Assembly: GCA_033239005.1 (NCBI GenBank)
Contig: BSQZ01000005.1
Location: 6,123,501 to 6,187,500 of the forward strand
Source: Lamellibrachia satsuma
Taxonomy: Eukaryota > Annelida > Polychaeta > Sabellida > Siboglinidae
Reading direction: 5' to 3'
DNA length: 64,000 nucleotides
Shown: positions 21,951-33,805 of the stretch, in pieces
How positions within the stretch are numbered: the stretch's first letter is position 1
Layout: every line of letters begins with the position of its first letter
Translations under genes and position numbers: made by a program
The notes under the pieces: model-generated
What the model was told of the DNA's origin: nothing
The model's database searches: none
The model's input: the letters and a program-made list of their open reading frames with translations, nothing else

Positions 21951-23150
21951 GAAAATAATGACACAATATTGTCCACAAACGTTAGACAGAGGACTCTAAA
22001 GTCTCTTGCCATACCGACGTATAGCTGACGTAAGCTATAAACGTGTCAGGACATGCAGCTGACGTAAGCCGCACACAGAACAATACCAAATAAGGACATG
22101 CAGCTGACGTAACCCGCACCAGACGCGTCACGGAAAGTGCATCATCAGCATAGTTTCGTTATATGTCAATATTTTAAAATAATGCGCTCTTAAATTTTAT
22201 CAATAAGTATTACAGTTTACCCATCATTCCTACAATTTACCCATAATTCCCCTATTAAATAAGAGTACAAGGAAATTTTATTAAATATTTGAAAATAATG
22301 ACACAATATTGTCCACAAACGTTAGACAGAGGACTCTAAAGTATGTTGCCATACCGACGTACAGCTGACGTAAGATGCAGCTGACGTAAGCCGCACTCAG
22401 AACAATACCAAATAAGGACATGCAGCTTACGTAAGCCGCACCAGACGCGTCGCGGAAAGTGCACTATCAGCATATTGTCGTTATATGTCAATATTTGAAA
22501 ATAATGCGCTCTTACACTTTATCCATAAGTCCTACAGTTTACCTATAATTCCTACAATTTACCCATAATTCCTCTATTGAATAAGAGTACAAGCAAATGT
22601 TATTAAATATTTGAAAATAATGACACAATATTGTCCACAAACGTTAGACAGAGGACTCTAAAGTCTCCTGACATACCGACGTACAGCTGACGTAAGATGC
22701 AGCTGACGTAAGCCGCACACAGAACAATACCAAATAAGGACATGCAGCTGACGTAAGCCGCATCAGACGCGTCGCGGAAAGCGCGCCATCAGCATAGTTT
22801 CGTTATATGTCAATATTTTTAAATAATGCGCTCTTACACTTTACCCATAACTCCTACAGTTTACCCATAATTCCTACAATTTACCCATAAGTCCTACACT
22901 TTACCCATACCTCCTACAGTTTACCCATAATTCCTACAATTTACCCATAAGTCCTACAATTTACCCATACCTCCTACAGTTTACCCATTACTCCTACAGT
23001 TTACATATAACTCTTACAGTTTACCTATAACTCCTAAATTTTACCCATAACTCCTACAGTTTATCCGTAACTCCTACAGATTAGCCGTAACTCCTACAGT
23101 GACGCGACACCCTCCTATCGAATAAGAGTACGAGCAAATTGTATTAAATA
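21951..23150 (+). repeat. Tandem modules rich in GCTGACGTAAG, with 20-bp sub-array
   Basis: Three large units begin at 21951, 22291 and 22613 with GAAAATAATGACACAATATT. Each has two or three GCTGACGTAAG sites, then a TATATGTCAATATTT block, then repeats of a 20-bp word (ACAGTTTACCCATAACTCCT). The 20-bp word is expanded to about 13 copies at 22850-23100. TGACGTAA resembles a CREB/ATF site; functional meaning is not shown. Confidence 0.85.
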
Positions 23151-23609
23151 TTTAAAAATAATGACATAGGATAGCATAGTAAAGCATTATAATATAATTA
23201 AATATGGGTACATTATTTTTAAATATTGACATATAACGAAAATATAAAAAAGTAGAATAGATCAAGGACAAAAATATCACTGTTCGTTCTACGGTGGCGT
23301 TAAAGTCTGGCAGCAGGCATCGCTTGAGACGCACACGCAAACGCACACGCACACACACACGATGCTTGCTTATATAACACTGTTGTTTCAATAACGCACA
23401 CATATGTAGTGTAGTGTGTTTGTTCCTTCACCTAGCTATAAAAAGAACTGGACTTTAGTTTCATACGGATCGTGTTACTCACAGACCCCTTATATTCTGA
23501 TTGACCAGGCAAGGCAAACTATTACCAACATTAAACCTGTCTGGACTTCCGCGCTGTGTGCAGTGACACTCTGCTTTAATAAAATATGCATGATTATATG
23601 ATACTGTCC

Positions 23610-25795
23610 TCTGTTTCTCCTACCTCCAACCACATCCTGGCTCCTGATACATTGCGTCCATCATACAGTCCTCTGTCTCTCCTACCTCCAGCCACATCCT
23701 GGCTCTTTACACATTGCCTCCACCATTACCTACAGCCACATCCTGGCGTCTGATACATTGCCTCCGCCATACAGTTCTCTGTCTCTCCTACCTCCAGCCA
23801 CATCCCTGCTCCGTACACACTGCCTCCGCCATACATTCCTCTGTATCTACTACTTCCAACCACATTCTGGCGCATTACACATTGCCTCCACCATAGAGTC
23901 CTCTGTCTCTCCAACCTCCAGCCACATCCTGGCTCCCGATACATTGCGTCCACCATACTATCATCTTTCTCTCCTACATAGAGCCACATCATTGCTCCTG
24001 ATACATTGCCCCCGCCATTCAGTCTTCTGTCTCTCCTACATCTAGCCACATCCTGGCTACTTACACACTGCCTCCATCATACAGTCCACTGTCTTTCCTA
24101 CCTCCAGCCACATCCCTGCTCCTTACACACTGCCTCCACCATACAGTCACCCGTCTCTACTACCTCCAACCAAATCCTGGCTCTTTACACATTGCCTGCA
24201 CCATATATTCTTCTGTCTCTCCTACCTCCAGCCACATCCTGGCTCGTGATACATTGTGTCCACCTTACAATCCTCTGTCTCTCCTACCTCCAGCCACATC
24301 CTGGCTACTTACACACTGCCTCCACCATACAGTCCTATGTCTTTCCTACCTCTAGCCACATCCCTGCTCCTTACACACTGCCTCCGCCATACAGTCCTCT
24401 GTCTCTCCTACCTCCAGCCACATCCTGGCTCCTGATACATTGCGTCCATCATACAGTCCTCTGTCTTTCCTACCTCCAGCCACACCCTTGCTCCTTACAC
24501 ATTACCTCCACCATACTGTCCTCTGCTACTCCTACCTCCAGCCACATCCTGGCTCCTGATACATTGCGTCCACCAAACTGTCCTCTGTCTTCTCTACCTC
24601 CAGCCACATCCTGACTCCTTACACACTGCCTCCGCCACACAGTCCTCTTTCTCTCCTACACCCAGCCACATCACTGCTCCGTACACACACACTGCCTCCG
24701 CCATACATTCCTCTGTCTCTACTACCTCCAGCCACATTCTGGCGCATTACACATTGCCTCCACCATAGAGTACTCTGTCTCTCCTACCTCCAGCCACATG
24801 CTGGCTCTCGATACATTGCGTCCACCATACTATCCTCTGTCTTTTCTACCTCCAGCCACATCCTGACTCCTTACACACTGCCTCCGCCACACAGTCCTCT
24901 TTCTCTCCTACACCCAGCCACATCCTGGCTCCTGATACATTGCGTCCATCATACAGTCCTCTGTCTTTCCCACCTCCAACCACATCCTGGCTCCTGATAC
25001 ATTGCGTCCATCATACAGGCCTCTGTCTTTCTTACCTCCAGCCACACCCTTGCTCCTTACACATTGCCTCCACCATACTGTCCTCTGTTGCTCCTACCTC
25101 CAGCCACAACCTGGCCCCTGATACATGGCGTCCATCATACAGTCTTCTGTCTCTCCTATCTCCAACCAAATCCTGGCTCCTTACACACTGCCTGCACCAT
25201 ACAGTCCTCTGTCTCTCCTACCTCCAGCCACATCCTGGCTCGTGATACATTGCGTCCGCCATACAGTCCTCCATCTCTCCTACCTCCAGCCACATCCTGG
25301 CTACTTACACACTGCCTCCACCATACAGTCCACTGTCTTTCCTAACTCCAGTCACATCCTGGCTCTTTACACACTGCCTCCGCCATACAGTCCTCTGTCT
25401 CTCCTACCTCCAGCCACATCACCCCTCCTGATACATTGCGTCTTTCATACAGTCCTCTGTCTCTCCTACCTACAGCCACATCACCCCTCCTGATGCATTG
25501 TCCCCGCCATACACACTGCCTCCACCATACAGTCCACTGTCTTTCCTAACTCCAGCCACATCCTGGCTCCTTACACACTGCCTCCACCACACAGTCCTCT
25601 GTCTCCCCTACCTCCAGCCACATCCTGGTTCTTTAAGCACTGCCTCCGCCGCATTGTGGCTCTTGATACATTGCGTCCACCATAATGTCATCTGTCTCTC
25701 CTACCTCCAACCATATCCTGACTCCTGATACGTTGCGTCCACCATACTATACTGTCCTCTGTCTCTCCTACCTCCAGCCACATCCTGGTTCCTGT
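23610..25795 (+). repeat. 62-bp minisatellite, about 35 copies (left arm)
   Basis: The unit is CTCCTACCTCCAGCCACATC, then CTGGCTCCTGATACATTGCG and TCCACCATACAGTCCTCTGT. Two main versions differ in the middle (GATACATTGCGTCC versus TACACACTGCCTCC). Because 62 is not a multiple of three and few copies contain stops, open frames of up to about 200 codons arise in all frames; they rotate through the same peptides and are not evidence of a gene. Confidence 0.92.
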
Positions 25796-26135
25796 ACATA
25801 AATGTATACTGAGATGATGAGAACCGGCATGACAGCTTCGAGACAGTGTCATAAAATAAATAAATGTACAGTCTGTATCTCCAGCACACAGCTGTAAGAG
25901 ATAGTCACTACAACTCCAGTACACAATTAGAATACACAGTAACTGCTGGAATACATGGCCAGTGCACTCTCAATACAAATCTAGAATATAGAAACACACT
26001 CTGTACACAGCTAAAATACAAAATATTCACAGTATCTCCAGTACATAGTTATAATGCATTGTCACTACAACTCCAGTACACGATTAGAATACACAGTTAC
26101 TGCTCAACCAGGACACAGTTCGAATACATGGTCGC

Positions 26136-26744
26136 TGCTGCATCTCCAGCACACAGCTGTAAGATATAGTCATTACAACTCTCAACTGTCTCACCATCTC
26201 ATACACTGTCACCCCTCTACATATGGACAAGCTCCATAAAGTAGTAGTGAGTCGAGTGTAGCCATTACCTTCTGGTTCCCACACCTCACCACCCCAACCA
26301 TAGAGTAATGATACAGTCACCAGGGGGCTCAGGGGCGCGCGCGGGGGTGGTAATGCACCTTTTTCCGCGTAATACACCGTTTTCCTGTAATCGCAATATA
26401 TGCTGAAATGCTGAGAAAAAGCAAGGCAGGCTGGAGACAGTGTCATAAAATAAATAAATGTATGCTGAGATGGTGAGAAACAGCAAAGCAGGATGGAGAC
26501 ATTATCATAAAATAAGTAAATGTATGCTGAGATGGTGTCATTTTGTTAGTTTGTTCGTCAGAAGTTGTATGACGTTGTGTGAAGTTGTGCGAAGTTGTGC
26601 GAAGTTGTGTGAAGTTGTGCGAAGTTGTGTGAAGTTGTGTAATGTTGTGCAAAGTTGTGTGAAGTTGTGCGGAATTGTGTGATTTTCTAGCTATGTACTG
26701 AGGTTGTAGTGGCTATGTATTCCAGTTATGTACTGAGGGTGCAG
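26136..26744. other. Element 2 centre
   Basis: Unpaired segment. It includes a GC-rich patch (GGGGCGCGCGCGGGGG around 26330), three tandem copies of a unit with ATGCTGAGATGGTGAGAAAC and GACAGTGTCATAAAATAAAT (26395-26540), related to 25800-25860, and an array of about 10-bp GAAGTTGTGT units (26575-26690). Confidence 0.7.
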
Positions 26745-27354
26745 CGACCATGTATTCGAGCTGTGTCCTGGGTGAGCAGTAACTGTATATTCTAATCGTG
26801 TACTGGAGTTGCAGTGACAATGCATTATAGCTATGTACTGGAGATACTGTAAATATTTTGTATTTTAGCTGTGTACAGAGTGTGTAGTGACTATATATTC
26901 TAGATGTGTACTGAGGGTGCATTGGCCATGTATTCTAGCAGTAACTGTGTACTCTAATTTTGTACTGGAGTAGCAATGACTATATCTTACAGTTGTGTGC
27001 TGGAGATACAGCAGCGACCATGTATTCGAGCTGTGTCCTGGTTGAGCAGTAACTGTGTATTCTAATCGTGTACTGGAGTTGTAGTGACAATGCATTATAG
27101 CTATGTACTGGAGATACTGTGAATATTTTGTATTTTAGCTGTGTACAGAGTGTGTAGTGATTATATATTCTAGATGTGTACTGAGTGTGCACTGGCCATG
27201 TATTCCAGCAGTAACTGTGTATTTAATTGTGTACTGGAGTTGTAGTGACTATATCTTACAGCTGTGTACTGGAGATACAGACTGTACATTTATTTATTTT
27301 ATGACACTGTCTCGAAGCTGTCTTGCCGTTTCTCATCGTCTCAGTATACATTTA

Positions 27355-29080
27355 TGTACAGGAGCCAGGATGTGGCTAGGTAGAAGAGACAGAGGACAGT
27401 ATAGTATGGTGGACGCAACGTATCAGGAGTCAGGATGTGGTTGGAGGTAGGAGAGACAGATGACATTATGGTGGACGCAATGTATCAGGAGGGGTGATGT
27501 GGCTGTAGGTAGGAGAGACAGAGGACTGTATGAAGGACGCAATGTATCAGGAGCCAGGATGTGGCTGGAGGTAGGAGACACAGAGGACTGTGTGGCGGAG
27601 GCAGTGTGTAAGGAGTCAGGATGTGGCTGGAGGTAGGAAAGACAGAGGATAGTATGGTGGACGCAATGTATCGGGAGCCAGGATGTGGCTGGAGGTAGGA
27701 GAAACAGAGGACGCTATGGTGGAGGCAATGTGTAATGCGCCAGATTGTGGCTGGAGGTAGTAGAGACAGAGGAATGTATGGCGGAGGCAGTGTGTAAGTA
27801 GCCAGGATGTGGCTAGAGGTAGGAGAGGCAGAGGACAGTATGGTGGAGGCAATGTATCACGAGCCAGGATGTGGCTGGAGGTAGGAGAGACAGAGGACTG
27901 TATGGCGGAGGCAGTGTGTAAGTAGCCAGGATGTGGCTGGAGGTAGGAGCAACAGAGGACAGTGTGGTGGAGGTAATGTGTAAGGAGCAAGGGTGTGGCT
28001 GGAGGTAGGAAAGACAGAGGATTGTATGACGGACGCAATGTATCAGGAGCCAGGATGTGGCTGGAGGTAGACGAGACAGAGGACTGTATGAAGGACGCAA
28101 TGTATCAGGAGCCAGGATGTGGCTGGAGGTAGGAGAGACAGTGGACTTTATGGTGGAGGCAGTGTGTGAGTAGCCAGGATGTGGCTGGAGGTAGGAGAGA
28201 CAGAGGATTGTATGGTGGAGGCAGTGTGTAAGGAGCAGGGATGTGGCTGGAGGTAGGAAAGACAGTGGACTGTATGGTGGAGGCAGTGTGTAAGTAGCCA
28301 GGATGTGGCTAGAGGTAGGAGAGGCAGAGGACAGTATGGTGGAGGCAATGTATCACGAGCCAGGATGTGGCTGGAGGTAGGAGAGACAGAGGACTGTATG
28401 GTGCAAGCAATGTCTGAAGAGCCAGGATTTAGTTGGAGGTAGTAGAGACGGAAGACTGTATGGTGGAGGCAGTGTGTAAGGAGCAGGGATGTGGCTGGAA
28501 GTAGGAAAGACAGTTGACTGTATGGTGGAGGCAGTGTGTAAGTAGCCAGGATGTAGCTAGAGGTAGGAGAGACAGAGGACAGTATGGTGGAGGCAGTGTG
28601 TAAGGAGCCAAGATGTGGTTGGAGGTAGGAGAGACAGAAGACTGAATGGCGGGGGCAATGTATCAGGAGCAATGATGTGGCTCTATGTAGGAGAGACAGA
28701 GGATAGTATGGTGGACGCAATGTATCGGAAGCCAGGATGTGGCTGGAGCTAGGAGAGACAGAGGACTATATGGTGGAGGCAATGTGTAATGCGCCAGAAT
28801 GTGGTTGGAAGTAGTAGATACAGAGGAATGTATGGCAGAGGCAGTGTGTACGGAGCAGGGATGTGGTTGGAGGTAGGAGAGACAGAGGACTGTATGGCGG
28901 AGGTAGTATGTAAGTAGCCAGGATGTGGCTGGCGGTAGGAGAGACGGAGGACTGTATGGCGGAGGCAGTATGTAAGTAGCCAGGATGTGGCTGGAGGTAG
29001 GAGAGACAGAGAACTGTATGGCGGAGGCAATGTATCAGGCGCCAGGATGTGGCTGTAGGTAATGGTGGAGGCAATGTGTA
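27355..29080 (-). repeat. 62-bp minisatellite, about 28 copies (right arm)
   Basis: Mirror of the array at 23610-25795, reading GGAGGTAGGAGAGACAGAGG on the plus strand. The order of unit variants is only partly the same as on the left, so the arms have expanded and contracted independently since pairing. Confidence 0.9.
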
Positions 29081-29295
29081 AAGAGTGTCACTGCACACAT
29101 CGAGGAAGTCCAGACAGGTTTAATGTTGGTAATAGTTTGCCTCGCCTGGTCAATCAGAATATAAGGGGTCTGTGAGTAACACGATCCGTATGAAACTAAA
29201 GTCCAGTTCTTTTTATAGCTAGGTGAAGGAACAAACACACTACACTACATATGTGTGCTTTATTGAAACAACAGTGTTATATAAGCAAGCATCAT

Positions 29296-29334
<39 letters not shown>

Positions 29335-29390
29335 GCGTGTGCGTGTGCGTGTGCGTGTGCGTGTGCGTGTGCGTTTGCGTGTGCGTCTCA
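29296..29390. repeat. GT/GCGT microsatellite
   Basis: (GT)n passing into (GTGTGC)n and GTTTGCGTGTGCGTC. The left arm holds only a short version at the mirror position, marking expansion on one arm after the palindrome formed. Confidence 0.92.
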
Positions 29391-29594
29391 AGCGATGCCT
29401 GCTGCCGGACTTTAACGCCACCGTAGAACGAACAGTGACATTTTTGTTCCTTGACCTATTCTACTATTTTATATTTTAGTTATATGTCAATATTTTTAAA
29501 TAATGTACCCATATTTAATTATATTACAATGCTTTACTATGCTATCCTATGTCATTATTTTTAAATATTTAATACAATTTACTTGTACTCTTAT

Positions 29595-30500
29595 TTGATA
29601 GGAGGGTGTCGCGTCATGGTTATACTGTAGGAGTTACGGCTAAACTGTAGGAGTTATATGTAAACTGTAGGAGTTATGGGTAAACTTTAGGAGTTATGGG
29701 TAAACTTTAGGAGTTATGGGTAAACTGTAAGAGTTATATGTAAACTGTAGGAGTAATGGGTAAACTGTAGGAGGTATGGGTAAATTGTAGGAATTATGGG
29801 TAAACTGTAGGAGGTATGGGTAAAGTGTAAGAGCGCATTATTTAAAAATATTGACATATAACGAAACTATGCTGATGGTGCACTTTCCGCGACGAGTCTG
29901 GTGCGGCTTACGTCAGCGGCATGTCCTTATTTGGTATTGTTCTGTGTGCGGCTTACGTCAGCTGCATCTTACGTCAGCTATGCGTCGGTATGGCAAGAGA
30001 CTTTAGAGTCCTCTGCCTAACGTTTGTGGACAATATTGTGTCATTTTTTTAAAATATTTAATAACATTTGCTTTTACTCTTATTCAATAGGGGAATTATG
30101 GGTAAATTATAGGAATTATAGATAAACTGTAGGAGTTATGGGTAAAGTGTAAGAGCGCATTATTTTCAAATATTGACATATAACGACAATATGCTGATAG
30201 TGCACTTTCCGCGATTATAGGAATTATAGATAAACTGTAGGAGTTATGGGTAAAGTGTAAGAGCGCATTATTTTCAAATATTGACATATAACGACAATAT
30301 GCTGATAGTGCACTTTCCGCGACGCGTCTGGTGCGGCTTACGTCAGCTGCATGCCCTTATTTGGTATTGTTCTGTGTGCGGCTTACGTCAGCTGCATGTC
30401 CTGAAACGTTTATAGCTTACGTCAGCTGTACGTTGGAATGGCAAGAGACTTTAGGGTCCTCTGTCTAACGTTTGTGGACACTATTGTGTCATTATTTTCA
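29595..30500 (-). repeat. Right-arm copy of the GCTGACGTAAG/20-bp repeat modules
   Basis: Mirror of 21951-23100: GGAGTTATGGGTAAACTGTA units at 29620-29840, then CTTACGTCAGC sites at about 29908-29975 and 30335-30425. It differs from the left arm in number of 20-bp units and in an internal duplication at 30115-30290. Confidence 0.85.
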
Positions 30501-30859
30501 AATCTATAACCGACGAATCACAGCTCTATATACCATTCACCGATAACGTACTGAACCCTGATTGATTAGCTCTCTCATTCGTTGATACCGTACTCAGTAA
30601 CCGCCACGTCAGCAATATGTGGATTTTCCCCAACTATCCGTCACGTTAGCGATATGTGGGTTTTCCCAATTAATCGCCACGTCAGCGATATGTGGGTTTT
30701 TTCCATGGGTTTTCAGTGATTTTTAAATTAAAATTGTAATTTGAAATTAAAATTAAAAAAAATAAAAATAAAAATAAAAATAAAAATTAAAATTAAAATC
30801 GACCCACAATTGGGGGTATGAAAACGACACTATAACTACTCATGCTTAATATGTTTTTT

Positions 30860-31335
30860 AAATCACTAAGACTAAGTGGACAGGCGAGGGATCGCCAGTA
30901 GATAAATATACTTTGATTTTCAGAAAGATTATGACAAAGTGACACATCAAAGATTACATGACCTGGGCATGGTATCGGGGATGGCATAATTGACTGGATA
31001 GAACAATGGCTGGCTGACAAAAGACAGCCATTGACATTGTTCTATCCAGATGGGGAGGTTTCAAACTGGAAATCAGTTTTGAGTGGCGTACCACAAGGAT
31101 CAGTATTAGGATCTTTATTATTCTTAATATATATCAATGACTTAGTCTACAATATAACAAGCAACGTACTGAAATGTGCGGATGACACAAAAGTGGTTAG
31201 TCTTTAGAAAGGTTAACGTCACTGATGGTTATAAACAACATTTACAAAACGATCTAGACAAATTAGTTAAATGGTCGGAAAATTGGCAGATTAAAAAATG
31301 TACCAAGAGCTCGACTAATGTTAACACATATTCAC
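30860..31335 (+). pseudogene. CR1-like LINE reverse-transcriptase fragment
   Basis: Plus strand with frameshifts: YFDFQKDYDKV-like start near 30912, then SVLSGVPQGSVLGSLLFLIYI, NDLVYNI, a decayed (A)DDTK catalytic box near 31180, and LVKWSENWQ near 31265. This is the palm of a non-LTR RT, with the first Asp region and the GVPQGS motif kept. It breaks off after SENWQIKKC. It points away from element 2, in the opposite sense to the LINE at 20790-21605, and the two overlap in family position only at LVKWS. Confidence 0.72.
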
Positions 31336-31339
31336 AAAA

Positions 31340-31737
31340 ATTACTACAGTTTTTTAAAATGTTAATATTAGTGTACAATTTATTTCTCTAATATGTATGT
31401 ACAAGAATAATGTAAACTTTGTATTTGTTGCCACTGAACTACAAAATGTAAAATTTCTGTATTATTATTTATGTTAAACTTATGTGTTATTATTGAATAG
31501 TTTGCAGTATTTAATAAGGGTTCATGTTTAATATAAATATAATTTTGTTTGTTCAAAGCCACGTATGGCTATTCAGAAGAATGTCCATAATGTACTTTCC
31601 ATTCAAATGATGATATTGTTAATTCCATACGCTAAAATTCACTGCATCAATTTTTTTTTACCATAGCAACTACAAATTCTTAGTGAAACATGAGTGACTG
31701 ATTCTCAGTTTCCTCCCTGTTCGCTCCCATATGCCAG
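31340..31737. other. No gene recognised
   Basis: AT-rich DNA between the LINE fragment and the first kinesin block. Upstream kinesin motor exons (P-loop and switch I) were looked for and not seen. Confidence 0.4.
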
Positions 31738-31889
31738 ATGACGGGAAGGAATGGGACACAACAGAGATGTTCACTGACTTTGAGACTCTGACTTTCTAGT
31801 TCCACTTCACTGGCCTCGCTTGTCGGAGCGACTGAAGTGCAGTGGAGCGACAGGTAACCGTGCCAAGGAGGGCATCTCTATCAGCTGTG
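31738..31889 (+). pseudogene. KIF21 pseudogene block 1 (switch II region)
   Basis: Reads FETLTF, stop, FHFTGLA, then after a lost base [20 protein letters not shown] and SC. The LAGSER motif of switch II is damaged by the frameshift: the DLAGSE Asp is gone and its Gly is lost at the break. The block ends at a plausible GTCAGT donor at 31890, leaving one base, as in the family. Confidence 0.82.
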
Positions 31890-31953
31890 GTCAGTTGATA
31901 TAACACGCTAGTTTCGGACATGCTTGATTCAGAATTGGAAGTGTTTATTTCAC

Positions 31954-32070
<117 letters not shown>

Positions 32071-32249
32071 TAACACAGTCACAGCTAGCATTCAAAACAC
32101 AATTTTTAGAAGAAAAAAATCGAATATATGTGATATGTAAAACAAGCATGACATTAATTAATTCATTGTAATTGAAAAAACTTTATTGTTGGCTTTTATG
32201 CATTCACCAACTTCTAACTGTTGTTAAGCTTATTTCAATGGGTCAGGGA

Positions 32250-32384
32250 GATTGCTACTAAACTAAACTTGTTCACTAACATGGCAGCCACTTTGACTGG
32301 GGGTAAGGCCAAGAAGGGATGTCACGTTTCCTACAGAGACACCAAGCTCACCCATCTCTTACATGACTCGCTCAGAGGAAACAG
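32250..32384 (+). pseudogene. KIF21 pseudogene block 2
   Basis: GGKAKKGCHVSYRDTKLTHL, then LHDSLRGNS, matching the family's [21 protein letters not shown] helix with Arg and Gln replaced by His. The beginning is degenerate (NMAATLTGG for NVISALG). The base after the exon is C in place of G, turning a GTGAGT donor into CTGAGT. Confidence 0.82.
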
Positions 32385-33555
32385 CTGAGTCCCACAGTGG
32401 AGAACACACAACCTGGGAGCTAGCATTAACATGGGAAGAGGTGTATGTATATTGCTCAGTGCCACACAGTGTCTTTCACTCATTCTCAGCAAAATTCAAT
32501 TTATTCAGAATACATCATAATAATATACAAAAACTTCTATTGCACTGAAATCTTCTGAAACCCAAGCTCAGAGGCATGTCAAACAAAGGGCTAGGCAATC
32601 TTCAAATTTATATACAATGTTAAAGTTGTCAACATATGTAATGAATGAATATATGCTAGTAGCTAAGGAGCTAAGCATGGTTGAAGGGATCAGTCTTCAG
32701 ATGTTTCCTACTGACCTAACACTAACAGAGTGAATTCCAAAGAGTTGGTGCAGCAACCGAGAAATCCCTGGTTACAATTTTTTTTAAACTCTGGGAACAA
32801 AAAGTAGTACAGAACTTTGATGATTGAAGCTGTCTGGGATTTCTTGCAAAACAGTGGGCAATAAATGTAAATATGGATTGTGAGAAGAAGCAGCCATGTA
32901 CACCCTCATGACTGTAATTATTAAATGGTATAGAAATTTGAACAATTTATATTTAATGTCACTTGAAAATCTCAGTTCAATTGTTCATTCATTGTGTGTT
33001 AGCAATATTCATTGCATATCAAGAATATTCATTAGTGTGCTATTGATGCCCGTAAACCAGCCACCACCAGATTCATGGTCTGGGTGGTTCCCATTAATTC
33101 TAATAGGGTCATCTCGTGTGATCTGGTCAGGAATTCACATTACAGTGTAAATGGTTATTTAGGGTCTTGTGCTATAAACATATAAAGTTTAGCCAATCAG
33201 GATCCAATGATAAACAAGCTTCCATCATGCTAAAGATTCCAATAATAACAAAATTGATATATAGGGGTGGGTCAATGTGGGTGGGTCAGTGGTCCATTTG
33301 GATTATCACACAAAAATTGGAAAGGCAAATTTTAAAGTTTTTTTTTGGTTTAAATTTTGCAATAATCAGCTTTCCATTCTCCGCATTGGCAATGCATATA
33401 GAGTGCTTGCAATTTATTTTGTGTTTTAATATTGGTGGAGGGGACAATTCTGTCCAACAGTTTGTTAGATTATTGGAATTGTTTTATACTTACGAAGCCC
33501 TGTAGTGCGGAAATCTGTGTCCCCGCTGCAGTCACAAACTTTTGACATTTCATGC

Positions 33556-33750
33556 CGGACTGGGATGATTGCGTGCGTATCTCCATCTGAACATGACTTC
33601 ATGGAAACGCTCAACACGCTGAAGTACGCGAACCATCCAACAAACATAAAGAGCAAAGTGCACATCAACCAGGACAAAACGAGCAGACAGATTACAGCAC
33701 CGAGAGCAGAGATCCTCGACTTTCAGCAGGAGCTCATCCTTTACAAGATG
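33556..33750 (+). pseudogene. KIF21 pseudogene block 3 (end of motor, neck)
   Basis: Open for 65 codons: [60 protein letters not shown]. It ends at an ATG followed by a GTCAGT donor. The family ANRA(K/R)NIK is altered to ANHPTNIK. The bases before it read TTTCATGC, not an AG acceptor. Confidence 0.87.
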
Positions 33751-33805
33751 GTCAGTCTCTTCACGGCACACTCGCACAGTTGCTGGAGTATAAATCAGAC
33801 TTGGG

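Larger units (their letters stand above)
21655..26135 (+). repeat. Element 2, left arm
   Basis: From the outer end: AT-rich tract, three subterminal modules (21743-21850), three copies of a 320-530-bp module (21951-23150), a unique piece (23155-23610), the 62-bp minisatellite (23610-25795), then degenerate repeats of about 40 bp (25870-26135). The inner edge is placed where identity with the other arm stops, after CATGGTCGCTGC. Confidence 0.78.
21655..30803. mobile_element. Giant inverted-repeat element 2 (9.1-kb hairpin)
   Basis: Arms of about 4.0-4.5 kb (about 21655-26135 and 26745-30803) are reverse complements around an unpaired centre of about 0.6 kb. The outer 300 bp of each arm matches element 1's subterminal block (modules ending in TGACGTGGCGGTTA, then GAGTACGGTATCAA), so the two are relatives. 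The inner arms are almost entirely tandem repeats, with different copy numbers on the two sides. The outer ends lie in (AAATTA)n-type sequence, and I could not find the AGTAGTAGG terminus or a target-site duplication; the ends are approximate. No protein-coding gene is credible inside. Confidence 0.82.
26745..30803 (-). repeat. Element 2, right arm
   Basis: Reverse complement of the left arm. Differences are mostly array lengths. The inner 40-bp repeats are duplicated (26745-27000 resembles 27000-27260). The 62-bp array is shorter (27355-29080). A CA/GT tract is much longer (29296-29385 versus a remnant at 23331-23361). An extra partial copy of the module containing the GATAAACTGTAGGAGTTATG word sits at 30115-30290. 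Confidence 0.78.

Noticed and set aside
21951..23100. CRISPR-like spacing of the 20-bp units
   Set aside because: Units are directly adjacent with no unique spacers, and the DNA is clearly animal.
23714..25728. Chain of overlapping frames of up to 200 codons that looks like a gene family
   Set aside because: The 62-bp unit simply lacks stops; the same peptides rotate through all three frames, and mirror frames appear at 27616-29098.
21655..30803. A target-site duplication for element 2
   Set aside because: Outer ends lie in AT-rich simple sequence and I found no convincing direct repeat or AGTAGTAGG terminus.
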